Assembly (NCBI GenBank): GCA_028673005.1
Contig: CM054116.1
Coordinates: 147,681,173 to 147,745,172 of the forward strand
DNA from: Tanypteryx hageni
Lineage: Eukaryota; Arthropoda; Insecta; Odonata; Petaluridae
Direction of reading: 5' to 3'
Length of the DNA: 64,000 nucleotides
The position numbers and the translations under genes were made by a program. Each line of letters starts with the position of its first letter. Positions within the stretch are counted from its first letter, which is position 1. The notes under the pieces were generated by a model, which was given only the letters and a program-made list of their open reading frames with translations, searched no databases and was not told the origin of the DNA. Below, one piece after another: positions 43,466 to 55,391 of this stretch.

Positions 43466-46116
43466 CAGGGATCTCAAACTCGCGGCCATCGTGTTCCATT
43501 TCTGCGGTTCGCGAAGTAAACTAGTTTACACTACACGGCCTAAACTTAGATGTATTTCTTATAAAATCTTTCACTTAAATCTAAGAAATTTAAGAAGCAT
43601 GTTAAATCAGCACTTTTAAAATATACGCAGTTTATTGCTCATTCCGATTTATAAAAATGTTGACAGACACTAAGCATGGTACTATCATAGGAGGTAAGTC
43701 GTTGCGCATCTCAGCTGAGCGTCGCTTCTAGCGTGTGACGTCACGCGGTGGTAGATTTCGCTTGTCGCCTATGAATTAGCATTGTCTGGGGTCGCGGATT
43801 TGAGAAAATTATTGTTTTCTCTTGAACTGTGGCTTTCTCAGTGAAATTATGTCTTGTGCGGTATTTGGTTGTAATAACAGTTACAAAAATTGTAATGGTA
43901 GGGTGAGATTTTTTCGATTTCCCGAAGAAAAGTCCATTCAAGAAACATGGATTCGAGCATGCCGGAGAAGAGACAACATAAACGTGAAATCAGGTAAGAG
44001 CAGGTATTCTTTGGTTTAAATATGCTACTTATTAATTTTACCTATATCTATTTATGTAATTATTGCTGGTGAATTGAACTTCAGTGATCTGGTTGTAGTG
44101 AAACTAGTGATGTCGATATAAATAGTTAAAGCGTCAATATTATGAAATTTATTCATTCGGTATGGTGTTAACTATTACTTAATCGATTTATACAGTGTCT
44201 CCTCGGTGTATTTATGCCTATTTAGAATGAAAATGCTTGGTGCAATATAAATTTGTCACAAATACAGTATGTTGAGAGAATAGCATGTTAAAAAATTAGT
44301 TGTATTTTTTCTATTATTCTTAAATATCTCTTAACAAGATATGAAACATTATTTATTTAATTTACAATAAGTACCTACTTAACATCATAAGCGTTACTAA
44401 AATACAAAATTTTACTGTTGCGTTAATGACCATTTTTATGTAAATTTAGCGATGTTTACAAACATGTGTCTTCTAATTATACAGCACCAGTTCTTCCTAC
44501 ATATGTTCATGCGCAGTGTTTATAAATTTAAATATCATATGATTTAACGAATTATTATTTATATTTGAAATTTAGTGTGTTTTCTGATCGATTTAAGTTT
44601 TTGAAAAATATAAAGCTACAATTTTGCCCATTTTTCCGTGATCGGTGAATATTTTAGTTGAGTTTAGTCTTCAGTCATTAAACTTTGCCTGCACCAAAGT
44701 ATTTTGTTGTAATGTTCTCACCTGTTGGCCAGAATGTGCTTTTAAAGGTAGTTCATAAGATTATTTTTGACTCCGTGGCTTAGCCCATCATACTGTTGAT
44801 GTCTTACAATCATTTCCATTAATTAATTAGCCATTGTCAAACACTTATGTATCAATTATTTAATTAATTATAAATTTTTTGCAGCACGAATTTGCTCTGT
44901 GCATCATCAGTGGTTTTCATATTCCCATCAATCTATCTTAGCTTTTACAAGTAAATGTTTGGTCACAATATTGTTAATATTGATTTTATATCGGTGACAA
45001 AATGCCAATGGAGTTAATGGTAAGAAAGTTTGTACCATATTTTGTTATGTAACATATGGTCCATGTTTGGACCAGATGTGTTTATGATTACAAAATACAT
45101 TTCTGAATCCAACAAATTTTTGCATTTATCAATAAATATTTTATTCTGCTTTTAAATTATTTTCCCTACAACCCATCTTAATTATAATTAATAATTTCGG
45201 ACGTAAAAGAATTGTGTACCATGATGTATTTCTTTGTCATGCAATTTCCATTCACCCATAACTATTTTTTATCTCTGGAACACTCAATTATGTGAATTTT
45301 ATATTTATTGTTTACTTTTTAGTGTATCTAAAAGTTGGTTTCATTAATCTTTTTATTTCAATTTCAATTTAATTCACGCATACCCGTCATATTTGAAGGG
45401 CAATTACGCTAGTGAGTGATAAAAATGCCAGTATTTACGCGAAATTCGAAGAAATCAATGACGAAAAAACTAAAAAGTTAACTTGGAAAAATCGGCCTTT
45501 GAGTGAGAATCATACGGAAAATGAAGCCCTTCTCTTTGAGATGAGTTTGGGACCTTTCTTAGAAGTCATTTTCCTTCTTCGAAGTTCACTTGATGCCGAA
45601 TGTTCATAACAAACTTGAACTTTTTCCGATTCCGGTAATTCGTTAAAAAATCATTGTATATACAAATTAACGTCCCGGGATTTTATAGCATGACTTATAA
45701 ATGTATTATTTATAATAACGAAGGGTGAAGAAATAAAAAGACGGATATCAGCTGCCGATTTACGTTAATTTTTAATACAAATTTTAAGCTTCCCGCTACA
45801 GCTTACGACCACGTGACGTCATGCGCGAACTGGACGCGTTATCGTCCACCGGAACGACCTACCTCCTATAGTAGTACCATGCACTAAGTATGATCCTCCC
45901 GCTGCAAGCGTGTTTCTTGCGTTTCCGAAGAACCTAACCCTCGACGCCGAATCTAGAAATTTTGTAATGAATCGAAGGATTATTCCTCGGGGAAGGGGAG
46001 AATGAATATGAAACGGTTCGATGTCTGGGAAAGTGGTACGGTGCCTTAATGTGGCCCGCGGATTGGGTGGAGGGCCTTCATGCGGCTCGCGCACCGATAT
46101 GAGTTTGAGACCCCTG
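43466..46116 (+). mobile_element. 8-bp-TSD element (hAT or P-like) carrying a THAP ORF
   Basis: Tips CAGGGATCTCAAACTC and, inverted at the right, GAGTTTGAGACCCCTG. Identical 8-mers CCATAAAC flank it (43458-43465 and 46117-46124). Tips and duplication fit hAT; P elements also make 8-bp duplications and carry THAP domains, which is why the THAP ORF at 43849 matters. No hAT or P catalytic core found. It inserted immediately beside the TTAA of the piggyBac. A fragment of repeat R lies inside (45405-45460). Confidence 0.9.
43849..45003 (+). CDS. Two-exon THAP zinc-finger ORF
   Basis: Exon 1 is 43849-43993 and ends at CAG/GTAAGA. Exon 2 starts at 44885 after TTTTTTGCAG. The phase fits: one base from exon 1 plus two from exon 2 make an Ala codon. 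Exon 1 begins MSCAVFGCNNSYKNCNG (C-x4-C), with FFRFPEEKSIQETWIRACRR. Exon 2 continues with RICSVHHQ, giving the C-x2-H pair of the THAP finger. The closing AVPTIF box is not found; the frame runs on through a Leu/Ile-rich tail to a stop near 45000. So the zinc ligands are complete but the protein is short. Start chosen at the Met before Ser-Cys, as is usual in THAP proteins. A Met 27 bases upstream (43822) is an alternative. Confidence 0.65.
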
Positions 46117-46124
46117 CCATAAAC

Positions 46125-47056
46125 CGAAGCTGTAGTAAAAGCTCCGACCTAATTCGAGAAAAGACGAGGAAAAGGACGAGAGTGATATAAACAGGAACTT
46201 TAAACAAGTAAAAGTGCAGAAAGTGAGAGAAACAGAAAGAAGGGAAATAAGTGTATGACATTTGCACCCTGTAGTTCTTGGTAATTACTCTAGCTCTTCA
46301 AATAATAATTACGCAATTCCGAATCCGCGACATGTTAATAAAATCTACGCAAATATGATGTTTCGATGTCATTTATAAACGCTGATGCGGAAGTCGAATA
46401 TATAGCTAAAGAAATTTACCGAATCACTATGGATGAAATCTTCGATTTAATGCAAACCTCGGGGTTTTAAATATTCACCTTTCGAGTTGCAACGTCTACA
46501 TCTATATATAACTGTATATCTTTATGTTACCAAGATTAATGGAAACGGAGACAATGGCATATGCATGACATATGAAGCCAATACTACGCTATCTTTTATC
46601 TTACCTTAAAAATGAAACCACTGCAGTAGCAGAAGATTGCCACTTCGATGAAAGACTAAACAAAAGTAAAGGAGATGAGATTTGAAAATACTAAATCGGA
46701 AGGTAAATCTGCGAAGTGCGAAAGATCTCGAATTGTACTGAATCCGACGACGCTTATTTGAGCAGCGGATGGGAATGATATAGAAGTCGCAAAATATTCT
46801 AAGGTGGCTTTCGCGATGAAGGAAAATTTAAGTAACAGGGACAACAAAATTTCGTTTGTGCGCGATTAATGCATCGGAATGGTTTCATCTCGATAGAAAA
46901 AAGAGTTAAATTGCTTTTCCACAAAGAGCGAAAATTTCCCTCTCAAACTATTTGGGGCCCGGTCGAAATTTTAGCGTATGATACCGCATGGGGAAACAAA
47001 GAAGAGCGATGGTGAAGAAGGAGAAGGATGTGAAGATGGATGGAGGAGCAGAAGTA
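46125..47056. other. No gene seen
   Basis: Short open frames only (for example 34 codons from 46363). No family recognised. Confidence 0.3.
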
Positions 47057-47407
47057 CAGTAAATCCTCGATATTCGCGGGGGATATGTTCCAGGAAATCG
47101 CCGCGAATATTAAAATCAAAACCTTAATGAAAAAACTGTGGTTAGGTGGACGTTTCTTACGGAAATCAAGGCGAACGTTGATGATCGATAAGATTTTACT
47201 TGTAATTATGTAATAACCACGTTTATTTTAATAAAAATAAATATAAACACTATGGATATGTTTTATAAGAAAGATAAAAAACAATAAAACGCAAAAAAAC
47301 ATTAACTCGCCGACGATGATGATATTGAGAAGATAATGACGGGGCGGGTATACAGGATGGATTAGAAAGATGTAGGGTCCTCCTGAAGATCTTTCCGGGA
47401 AGGGGAT

Positions 47408-49784
47408 TTACAGGAGTGTGCAGAGGAAGAAGGTGTAGTAGCGATGTTCTTTTAAAAAACTCGTTAAGGACGTTTGCTTTGTCTTTCGTTGCAACTTTTG
47501 AATCACATCACTCTCTTCTTCCTCGCTGCTTTCACTTGAGCGTATAAGTTCCGCAAGGTCCTCCTCGGTCAACTCTTCTTCATGGGAGTCGAGGAGTTCC
47601 TCCACCTCGCCTTCTTTGAGATAGTCGAAACCCTCTCCTCCCACACCATGTGCCAAACTCGCAATCCTCCGCAGCTCTTCTTCTACCGATGAGACGCCTT
47701 TCAGGTCTTCCACTGCGTCAGGCAACAGCTTCCTCCAGCACGCATTCCAAGTCGATGGATTGATATCATGTAGAGATTCCTTTATGATTATTATACATTC
47801 AGCGATGTTATACTTTTTCCAACAATCGCTGACTGACATATTGGAAACGCTCTCCATCTGGTCGAGAATTCTCGCAAACGTGCGGCAGTTGTAATGCAAC
47901 TTAAATTTTAAGATGAGACATTGATCCATCAGTTGGAGAAGAGAGGTGGTATTATGTAGTAGGAATATGTACTACCTCCACGCTCGGGTGGACAAACTGC
48001 AGACTTTCAGAATGGTCTGGCGCCATTTCTGAGATCAGGACTTTGAACGCTAGGTTTTTGGCCGCAAGGTACTTTTTCACTTCATATACGAAGCACTAAT
48101 AAAACCGTTCCAAAAACAACTCAAGAATCATCCAGGCCATCCTGTTAGCGCACTAAAACACCGTGATATGATCCTTGTTTTTTCCTTTGAGGGCCGGGGG
48201 TTCATAGATTTGTATATCACCATCGTCGTTATCTTATTTTTTCTTGCTGAATTTCCACAGACGTGAAGAGTTAACCGGTCCTTATTTGTCTCAAATATCG
48301 ACACATACCTCTTCTCCTTGGACAAGAAAGCGCGAGAGGGCATGCTATTCCAGCCAGACGTCATCACCATTGAAGATCTGATGCATGCTATATCCCTTCT
48401 TCTCTACGAGTAGTTTAAGTTAGGGCGGGCAATTTTCTGCTGCAACATGGTCAGCCGACGCCACTTCTCCCACTAGTTTCATATTGTGGAGGTTAAAGCA
48501 TCTTTTAAAATTATTAAACCAACCTTGACTGGCTTGAAAGCTGTGAGCAGCTGCGTTGGCACTGCTACCTTCACTCGCGGAGGCTTCATGGAGATGAGAA
48601 AGTAGGGCAGGGTGTAGGTCAGTTTTGGGTAAGGGGATAATCGATGCGTTCGTAGAAAATAAGAAATAAATAAAATTAGGCTTTTCGTGGACGACCCCGT
48701 TATTTATAGAGAAATAAGCAATCCAAAAGACCACCAGTATCTCCAAAATGATCTAGAAGCTTTTTCTGCATGGTGTAAGGAATGGCAGTTAGAGATCAAC
48801 CAAAAGAAAAGCTGCGTCATCAATTTCTGGAGATCCAAGAGTATCTCGTTCGATGTTAATTACTCGTTCGACGGGGTAGAGATTCCAGTTTCAGATTTGA
48901 TTAAATGTCTCGGAGTCACGACCCATCGCGCTCTCGTGGGGCAGCCACATTCGCCGATTGATAGGTGCCTCTAACAAAAAGTTGGCCTTTATAGGGAGAA
49001 TAGTTCGAAATAGCTCAGAAAAAGTGAAAGATTTATGTTATTTATCCTTTGTTCGACCGCAGGTTGAATATGCTTCAGCTGTGTGGGATCCCTACGAAAA
49101 GGGACTCACTAACGAGATAGAAAAGGTTCAGCGCAGGGCAGCTAGATTTGTAAAGAGGAATTACGATAGCAAACAAAGCGTAACATCATTAATAGCAAAT
49201 CTAAAATGGACATCGTTAGAGGAACGTAGGCTGCAGGCTAGATTTAAACTTAAATTTATGTCGGAGGGACTAGCGAATGAGGTAGCAGGACTTATCAGAA
49301 GCCCGACGTATCTCGGAAGGCAAGACAGTTCGCGAGATCGACTATAGAACGGCTCGATATAGAGGATCCTTTTTCCTTAGGACGATAAGAGAACATAATA
49401 GGAAAAGATAACGCAGGAAAATTATGGACCTTTGGTGCACTGCACCCCCTGCCATCCACCAAAAAGGTGACTTGCAGTGTATCATGTAACTGTAATTGTA
49501 GAGACGCCTTTCCCTTATCACAGGATCGCTCAAAGGCACGTTTCTGTCAGTTAGTTCTTCAATCCATAAACCGAGCGCTTTCTCCGTTTTCTTCAGAGCT
49601 GCCTCACGGGCACTTTCGGACGCACTTGCTGCAACGCTTCACCGAATATTTTCTCATTTTTCCGTATGTACCGCACCGTAGACTCATTTATACCATAATG
49701 GTGTCCAACAGATGCCACACCACTGAGGGCGAAACGGTCAGACGTCATCCTTACTTTCTGTGGCAGGTTCACTTCCATTTTCAA
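47408..49784 (-). pseudogene. Tigger transposase, decayed and split by a LINE
   Basis: In coding order: KVRMTSDRFALSGVASVGHHYG region with INESTVRYIRKNEKIF (first CENP-B HTH), LKKTEKALGLWIEELTDRNV with LSDPVIRE, the LINE, then SHLHEAS, FQASQGWFNNFKRCFNLHNMK (second HTH), IFNGDD (first catalytic Asp), MPSRAFLSKEK, SKDRLTL-type motif. Then EMAPDHSESL, where D-N-A-P-G-H should hold the second Asp but Glu is present, NTTSLLQLMDQCL with the last Asp, and the C-terminus ACWRKLLPDAV, GGEGFDYL and an acidic tail. Many frameshifts. Confidence 0.9.
48605..49498 (+). pseudogene. LINE 3' half nested in Tigger
   Basis: The frame opens at about 48679 with LFVDDPVIYREI, where the polymerase site usually reads LFADD. 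It goes on with NDLEAFSAWCKEWQLEINQ, KCLGVT, then after a frameshift near 48960 NKKLAFIGRIVRNSSEKVKD, LSFVRPQVEYASAVWDPY, VQRRAARFVKRNY and TSLEERRLQARFKLKFM, to a stop at 49347. The 3' UTR with GATAAGAGAACATAATAGG ends in TGTAACTGTAATTGTA. This C-terminal layout is that of CR1/L2/I-type LINEs. A second 3' copy is at 12597-12822. Confidence 0.85.
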
Positions 49785-50084
49785 TCATTTTAACCGGTTA
49801 ATGGATGATCAATGTGGTTTTCCAAAAGAAACACTGTTACAAAGAAAATAATAAATACCAACATTCACTTCACATTTGCGTGAATATTTAAACAATATCA
49901 TGAAGTACACCTATGCAGCATAACTATGTAGAGATAAGTATATATGCCTGAAATGTAGCATAGGCTTGCAGAGTAACTACCCGCGAAAAATCGAAACAGA
50001 AAATTTTAAATAGGTACAAAAAGATATAGCCCGCGAATAATCAAAACCACGAATCTTAATACCGCGAATATAGAGGGTTCAATG

Positions 50085-51205
50085 TACTAAAGTGTGTCAA
50101 AACCCAAATTTTAGTGTGGAGGAAAGAAGAAAACCCAGTGTCACCTTTTATTATCAGCCGCTGAGCTAGGTAGAAAGTGAAGGTTGCAGCGCTACTGATC
50201 TTCCTATTCACAACTGACCCTCTCTCTCTCTCAGCCTACTCGATGGACTGCGATGACGGCGGTTAATAGGACAAACGCAATTTGGGGCCCACTTTGCGTA
50301 GCATACTCTACATACCCCATCACGCCAGCCCTGAATATTATTCATACTAGTGTTTTATTATGAACATGTGAATTACTTGTTATTACGCAACTTCAAACTT
50401 CGGATTATAAAATAATTTTCTGTTGTTTTTATCTTTACTGCTGGCTTATGAAATAATTTTTTAAATTAAAAAATACATCTAGTGTGGAACGAACCCAGTA
50501 CCTCCATGTAATTAGCACAATACAGTAAACGTTGAGCTACGGAAGCTAACAAACCAAAAAATTATTGATTATACGAGGTTTCGGTGCTTGCATACTGCAA
50601 GCGCTTAAAAATCGCCATACACCAAGATATAAACTCGTAAATAAAACAACGCGATAGCATTTGAACTACACAGAGCACATTTAAATAAGATAATATTTTT
50701 CATTTTCCAAGAAATTAAGGCATCCATCCGGAATTTCTAAATTCTGTGGCAATCAGCTCGCGTCCAGGTTTTCGAATTTCAAGTTTCATGTCTTTGACCG
50801 CCCTTTTTCAGAAATAGCTATAATCATCACTAAGACAATAGCCTATATGTTACACTAAAATTTATGTAAAATTAGGATATATTGTGTGTTAGGATGATGG
50901 TGTCATCATCCGTGCCTTTTAGTACGTATCCGGATAAAAAAAAATAATTTAAAATTATCATCCTATGTATACGCCGTTGGCTGAAATCAAATGGATGCAG
51001 TCTAAACATTAAATCAATGCCCTTGAGGTATGGAAAATCAATTCCCATTGAAAGGCATTGGAGTCGTTTTTATGGTAGTTAATATTTTTCATTGTTGAAA
51101 ACCGGAAAAACTTTTCATAATTGTATGATTACTATCGAATTTTTACGCAAATTCCACTTCAATAAGTACCTTAGGTTTGATATGATATATATATTCTATC
51201 TATAC
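50085..51205. other. No gene seen apart from a tRNA-like relic
   Basis: A word TTTGGGGCCC with TAGC.TA.....CATACCCC at 50280-50325 resembles one at 46951-47000 on the other side of the Tigger. Otherwise unassigned. Confidence 0.3.
50481..50550 (-). repeat. tRNA-derived SINE head
   Basis: Minus strand: GCTTCCGTAGCTCAACG (A box TAGCTCAACG), then 36 bp, then GGTTCGTTCC (B box) at tRNA-like spacing. The clearest of the SINE-like heads, though arm pairing is poor. Confidence 0.45.
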
Positions 51206-51275
51206 CAGTGGTGGCCAACCCGCGGCACGTGTGCCACTCTTGGCACGCGATACACTTACTTGTGGCACGCAGCCA
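51206..51275 (+). repeat. hAT left tip candidate
   Basis: CAGTGGTGGCCAACCCGCGG has hAT form and points toward the hAT coding at 52903. No matching right tip in the window. Confidence 0.5.
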
Positions 51276-51489
51276 GGTTGAAAAAAATATTTGTAACAAA
51301 AAGTATGTAAAATAAATTAATAGTATATTTTATATTATCCATTTTGCATGCGTGGTTATATGATCAAATATCCTGTGATGTAACTGGGTGTTAACACAAC
51401 ACTTTCCAGAACTAAGGCTGTGCCACTCAAAACGCCCCTGGCGGCAATTTCGGAAGGGAGAGGCTGATTTCGGCCTCTCTGTGCGCGGG

Positions 51490-52478
51490 CTAATCAGTAT
51501 CAGTATTTATTCATCATTAAGCAATTATTACATAGCAATAGACTTTGTCATAATACAATTAAAACACAAAACATTGAAAATACAGAGAAATATAAAATAA
51601 GAAACATTCATAAACATTACAGAATTAGTTATTTAAACCTCATATTAACTCTAGTTAAATTTTTAAATTCATCTATGCTATAGAATGGTCTTGTAATTAG
51701 CCAAGAGGCTAAAGTGGACTTAAACTTAGCCACAGTGACATTATGAGCAACCTGAGGTAGCTTATTGAACATTCTCATGCCTAATACATTGTGGTTAGCT
51801 AAAGTTTTACTCAGCCTACATTGTGGAACATCTATGTGGTACTTGTTTCTTGTATTATAGGAATGCACATTATGTCTGTGGGATAAATCATCTATTTTAG
51901 TTTTCAGGGAAACAAGTACCTCAAATATATACAAATTAAACACTGGCATGATAGATGTTCATCTGGTCGTGAATTAGTGAGAATCCTAATGGCCTTCTTC
52001 TGAAGCAATAGGATATTATTGACACCTGAACTATTACCCCATAGACAAAGTCCATATAAAATTATACTTTGGAAAAAGGCAAAATATGCATTGCGTAAAT
52101 ATTGCTTAGGCACACAATTTTTTAAACATCTCAGCAGATAGACTACTTGAGACAATCTGCTACTTACATACTTGATATGTGCTTCCCAAGTCAACTTAGT
52201 ATCTAGATATATGCCTAGCAATTTCACAGACCTTATATCACTTATTATTTCCTTGAGACTAAAAATTAGGGACTGAGTTTTATTAGAGTTTAGTAAAAAG
52301 TTATTGGCACAGAACCATACTGAGGCTTCATTCATTACATTTGCTGTTAACATCTTCAGCTCATCAGTACCGGCATTTGAGATAAAAAATGAAGTGTCGT
52401 CGGCATACAGAACCACAGGGGATGATACATTACTTTCCAGGTCATTCATCATGATTAAAAACAACAAAGGTCCCATTT
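51490..52478 (-). pseudogene. LINE reverse transcriptase, 5'-truncated
   Basis: Begins directly at MGPLLFLIMMNDLESN, the strand after the GVPQGS motif, so truncation is at 52478. Then VVLYADDTSFF (YADD), FLLNSNKTQSLIF, VKLLGIYLD, LLRCLKNCVPKQYLRNAYFAF, ILYGLCLWG, LLQKKAIRIL, and after a frameshift near 51930 HSYNTRNKYHIDVP, GMRMFNKLPQ. The 3' end is AATAAATACTGATACTGATT. Related to the LINE at 16752-17880. It lies between a hAT tip and hAT coding, so it probably inserted into that hAT. Confidence 0.85.
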
Positions 52479-52679
52479 CATTTAATACTGAATTCCGCCA
52501 TTTTTTAGTTGGTAGCAGTCATGGCACTCTTAATTATTTAAAATCAATTCTGAATTGTTTGTTTTCCACCAAAATGATTTACAAGTGCTGTATGCCGTAA
52601 CGTAACGGAAATTATGCGACTTGTTGGAAAGTTACGATGCTTATGTCACCAAAGGACCGTGAATTTTAGAGAAAATTGG

Positions 52680-53690
52680 TTTCAAGCTACTCATCGTTAA
52701 AACTGTGCTTCAAGCAAGTTTTCCAGAGTAAGTAATTCTATTATTTTATTATGTAAATGTAATACATTACCTTTTCTAGATTTCAATTTTCGAACACACA
52801 CGTTATACATGTCTGCATTGAATATTTTCTCTTACTATATACATTAATTAACATCTTTATTATTTCAGATAATACGGTATTTTTGGCTACCCTTTTTAAA
52901 ATATGTCAATCAATAAACCAAGTACTTCAACTGCTACGATGAAGAGGAAATATAAAGAAAGGGAATTCAATATAGCTTGGGAGGAACAGTTTTTATTTAC
53001 TAATCGGGATGTTGAAAAGCCAGTATGTCTGATTTGTAATACTCGTGTTGCTGTCCAAAAAATTCAATTTAGAACGGCAGTTTAACCAAATGCATTCAGA
53101 TTTAAAATCCAAATACCCAGCTGGTTCTACTGTGCATGCCGAATTTGGGTCTAACAAGAAGAAGACTTTGTCAGGCCAGCAATCTTTTTTAAGAAAAAAG
53201 TTTATGAATTAACACCTATGGTAAAAGCTTCTTATGAAATTTCACTTCATCTTCCTCGTAAGAAAAAACCATATTTTGACGGAGAAGGAATTATTAAACC
53301 TAGCATTTTAATATTTGCAAAATATAGTGGTGACCCTGAAATAAAAAGAATGATTGACAATATCGCACTTTCCCGAAATAGTGTTATGAGAAAAATTGAT
53401 ACATGTCCCACAATGTTGAGAAACAAATCAATTCTTCTCTAGACTCATGTAAATATTTTTCATTAGCTATTGACGAAAGTTGTGACAATACTGATGGTGC
53501 TCAGCCCATTGTATTTGTCCGCAGCATTAATAACAATTTTGACATCAATGAAGAACTTTTAGATTTATGTCAATTAATTTTTTGCAAAGGTCAAAACATT
53601 TTTGAACAACTTAAAAACTGTATTGAAAAAAGAGGTTGATTGGACAAAATGAGAGGAAAGAAAAACGGTTTTGTAGCTTTAATAGAAAAA
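52680..53690 (+). pseudogene. hAT transposase N-terminal half (GTF2IRD2-like)
   Basis: A possible leader intron runs from GTAAGT (52728) to TTTCAG (ends 52868). Coding starts MSINKPSTSTATMKRKYK at 52903: FNIAWEEQFLFTN with CLIC begins a BED-like finger; after a frameshift come HSDLKSKYP, KKTLSGQQSF, ASYEISLHLPRKKKPYFDG, KRMIDNIALSRNSVMRKID, LDSCKYFSLAIDESCD (first catalytic Asp motif) and VRSINNNFDINEELLDL. It breaks off at about 53690 after KNGFVALIEKY, in the catalytic core. The dimerisation part is missing; the fragment at 17880-18241 is of that type. Confidence 0.8.
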
Positions 53691-55391
53691 TACTGATGGA
53701 GCACTGGTCGCTGGTATTGCAAAAATACGATTCGCTAAAATACTTAAATTTGGCAAACAGTTCTTTTGCTTATCCCACCATTTCATCAAATCAAAATTAT
53801 TAGTTATGTCGTCAGATAGTTTTAGTCGATATATGCAGTCAATTCGTCTGGGGAAATATGATCATTTACTGTGTCTGTATCCATAAATTGAACTAAGGTG
53901 TCGGATATTTTATACCTTTTCATCGGTTGCTCTACAAGCGTACTCGGATTTGGTGTCACGGATTCGATTTCATACCCCTCCTGCTTTTTAATGTCATCAA
54001 TACATACTTTAACTTTCTCATAGATTTCATTCTTTTCTTCAGTTTTTAACATTTTCAAACTCTTTAGAAGTGGGTGAAGAAAAACAGAAATTTTATGAAT
54101 GTGCTGAATTTCCACATTTTCTTAATAGTAAGTTTTACCTGAAGTTTTTAAAAGTTTCATGATGTTAGATTCTGTTGAACCTATTTCTAAATGATTGTTT
54201 ATTTTCAAATGCCACAAGTAAACCAAAAATATTGTTGGATATTTTTCTCCTTCCAATTCAATCAATGCTTTCTGGAATGGACTGGGGTATTCTACTAAAT
54301 CTTTCTTTTCAACCTCACAAATCATATCACTCATCTTTTTTCAATTAAAATATTGTAAACAACCTCCCAATTTTCAAGTATTGAAGAGATCATACGAAGA
54401 ATTAAATTCCAACGTGTCTTGACGTCTCCTTTCAAAGTAGATTTCAGCACACCTTGTAATCCTGATTTTTTAAAGTATTTCACAATTTTTCTACACTTCT
54501 GAATTAAAGCAAATGATGTTTCATTAGAAGAAATAGAAATATCTACAACATTATTTATTAAGTATGCAGCACAATTGATTTTATTGAAAAATTTCAAAGC
54601 AGCTTTAATATTTGCTCCACGGTCACTAACAAAAGTAAAATTCTTCAAGTTACTATAGACACCGTATTGTTTTAAAATTAGCAACAATTCATTCCTTATA
54701 TACTCGCCAGTTTTCTTTTCATCAGGATCAAGATGTTTAGTGCACAGAACACGATTGCATAACATGGCATTCTTTACTTAGTGTAATATGATCCCTAAAT
54801 AACTGACATTTTGTAGTTATCTGTCCACAAGTCCAACGTGATCCCACCCCCTATTGTACCTATGTAGGATTTTATTTCTTGAATTAGCTCTTCTCGACCT
54901 TTCTTAGGCACTGAATTAAGATTTCTCGAAATAGTTGTTGGATGTGGTACCGCATCTTTAAGTCAAAATAACATTTTTGATTTGCACTAATTTTCATTAT
55001 TATTTCTAATAAATTTTTAAACCCATCTCCTGACAGTATCTCAAAAGGTCTCAAATCTCTAACTACAAGTTCGACACAGCCATCTAAAACCTTTTTTTCT
55101 TTTCAGCTGATAATTTTGGTAAATCGCATTTTTTCGGCACAAGAAAATTTGTAATTTTAGGCATGCCTTCTTTGTTATTTTCACACTTGTGTCGCAATAA
55201 ACTTGATGTTCCCAGCTTCCTATTATCATAATGGTAAACATTTTTACAACTACTGCAAGCGATTGTCTTCGAAATCAGTTTGCCCTTTTCGTCTAAAATT
55301 TCACAGAACCTTTCCCAAATTTTGGATTTTCTTTTCTTCTTAGAGTGTACTCTAACTTCAAAAGCTTCCTTCTTATCTGGTCAGTATTCAT
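53690..55391 (-). pseudogene. BED-finger hAT transposase (second family)
   Basis: Minus strand. From about 55391: KKEAFEVRVHSKKKRKSK, IWERFCEILDEKGKLIS, then a BED finger ACSSCKNVYHYDN..LLRHKCE. LRPFEILSGDGFKNLLEIIM follows, then TGEYIRNELLLILKQYGVYS, NFTFVSDRGANIKAALKFFN (catalytic Asp), INCAAYLINNVVD, where CxxH is CAAY, KCRKIVKYFKKSGLQG, LKGDVKTRWN, and the second half FLHPLLKSLKML, MKWWDKQKNCLPNLS, IPATSAPS. It stops right before the expected SERxFS box. Frame breaks near 55380, 55100, 54780, 54330 and 54120. Confidence 0.85.

Larger units (their letters stand above)
47057..50084 (-). mobile_element. Complete Tigger (pogo) element with nested LINE
   Basis: TA flanks both sides (47055-47056 and 50085-50086). 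Tips are CAGTAAATCCTCGATATTCG and, inverted, CATTGAACCCTCTATATTCG, the CAGT..ACCCTC..TATTCGCGG form of Tigger/pogo ends. Transposase pieces on the minus strand run from 49784 to 47408. A LINE of about 890 bp is inserted in the N-terminal part. Without it, the element is about 2.1 kb. Confidence 0.93.
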
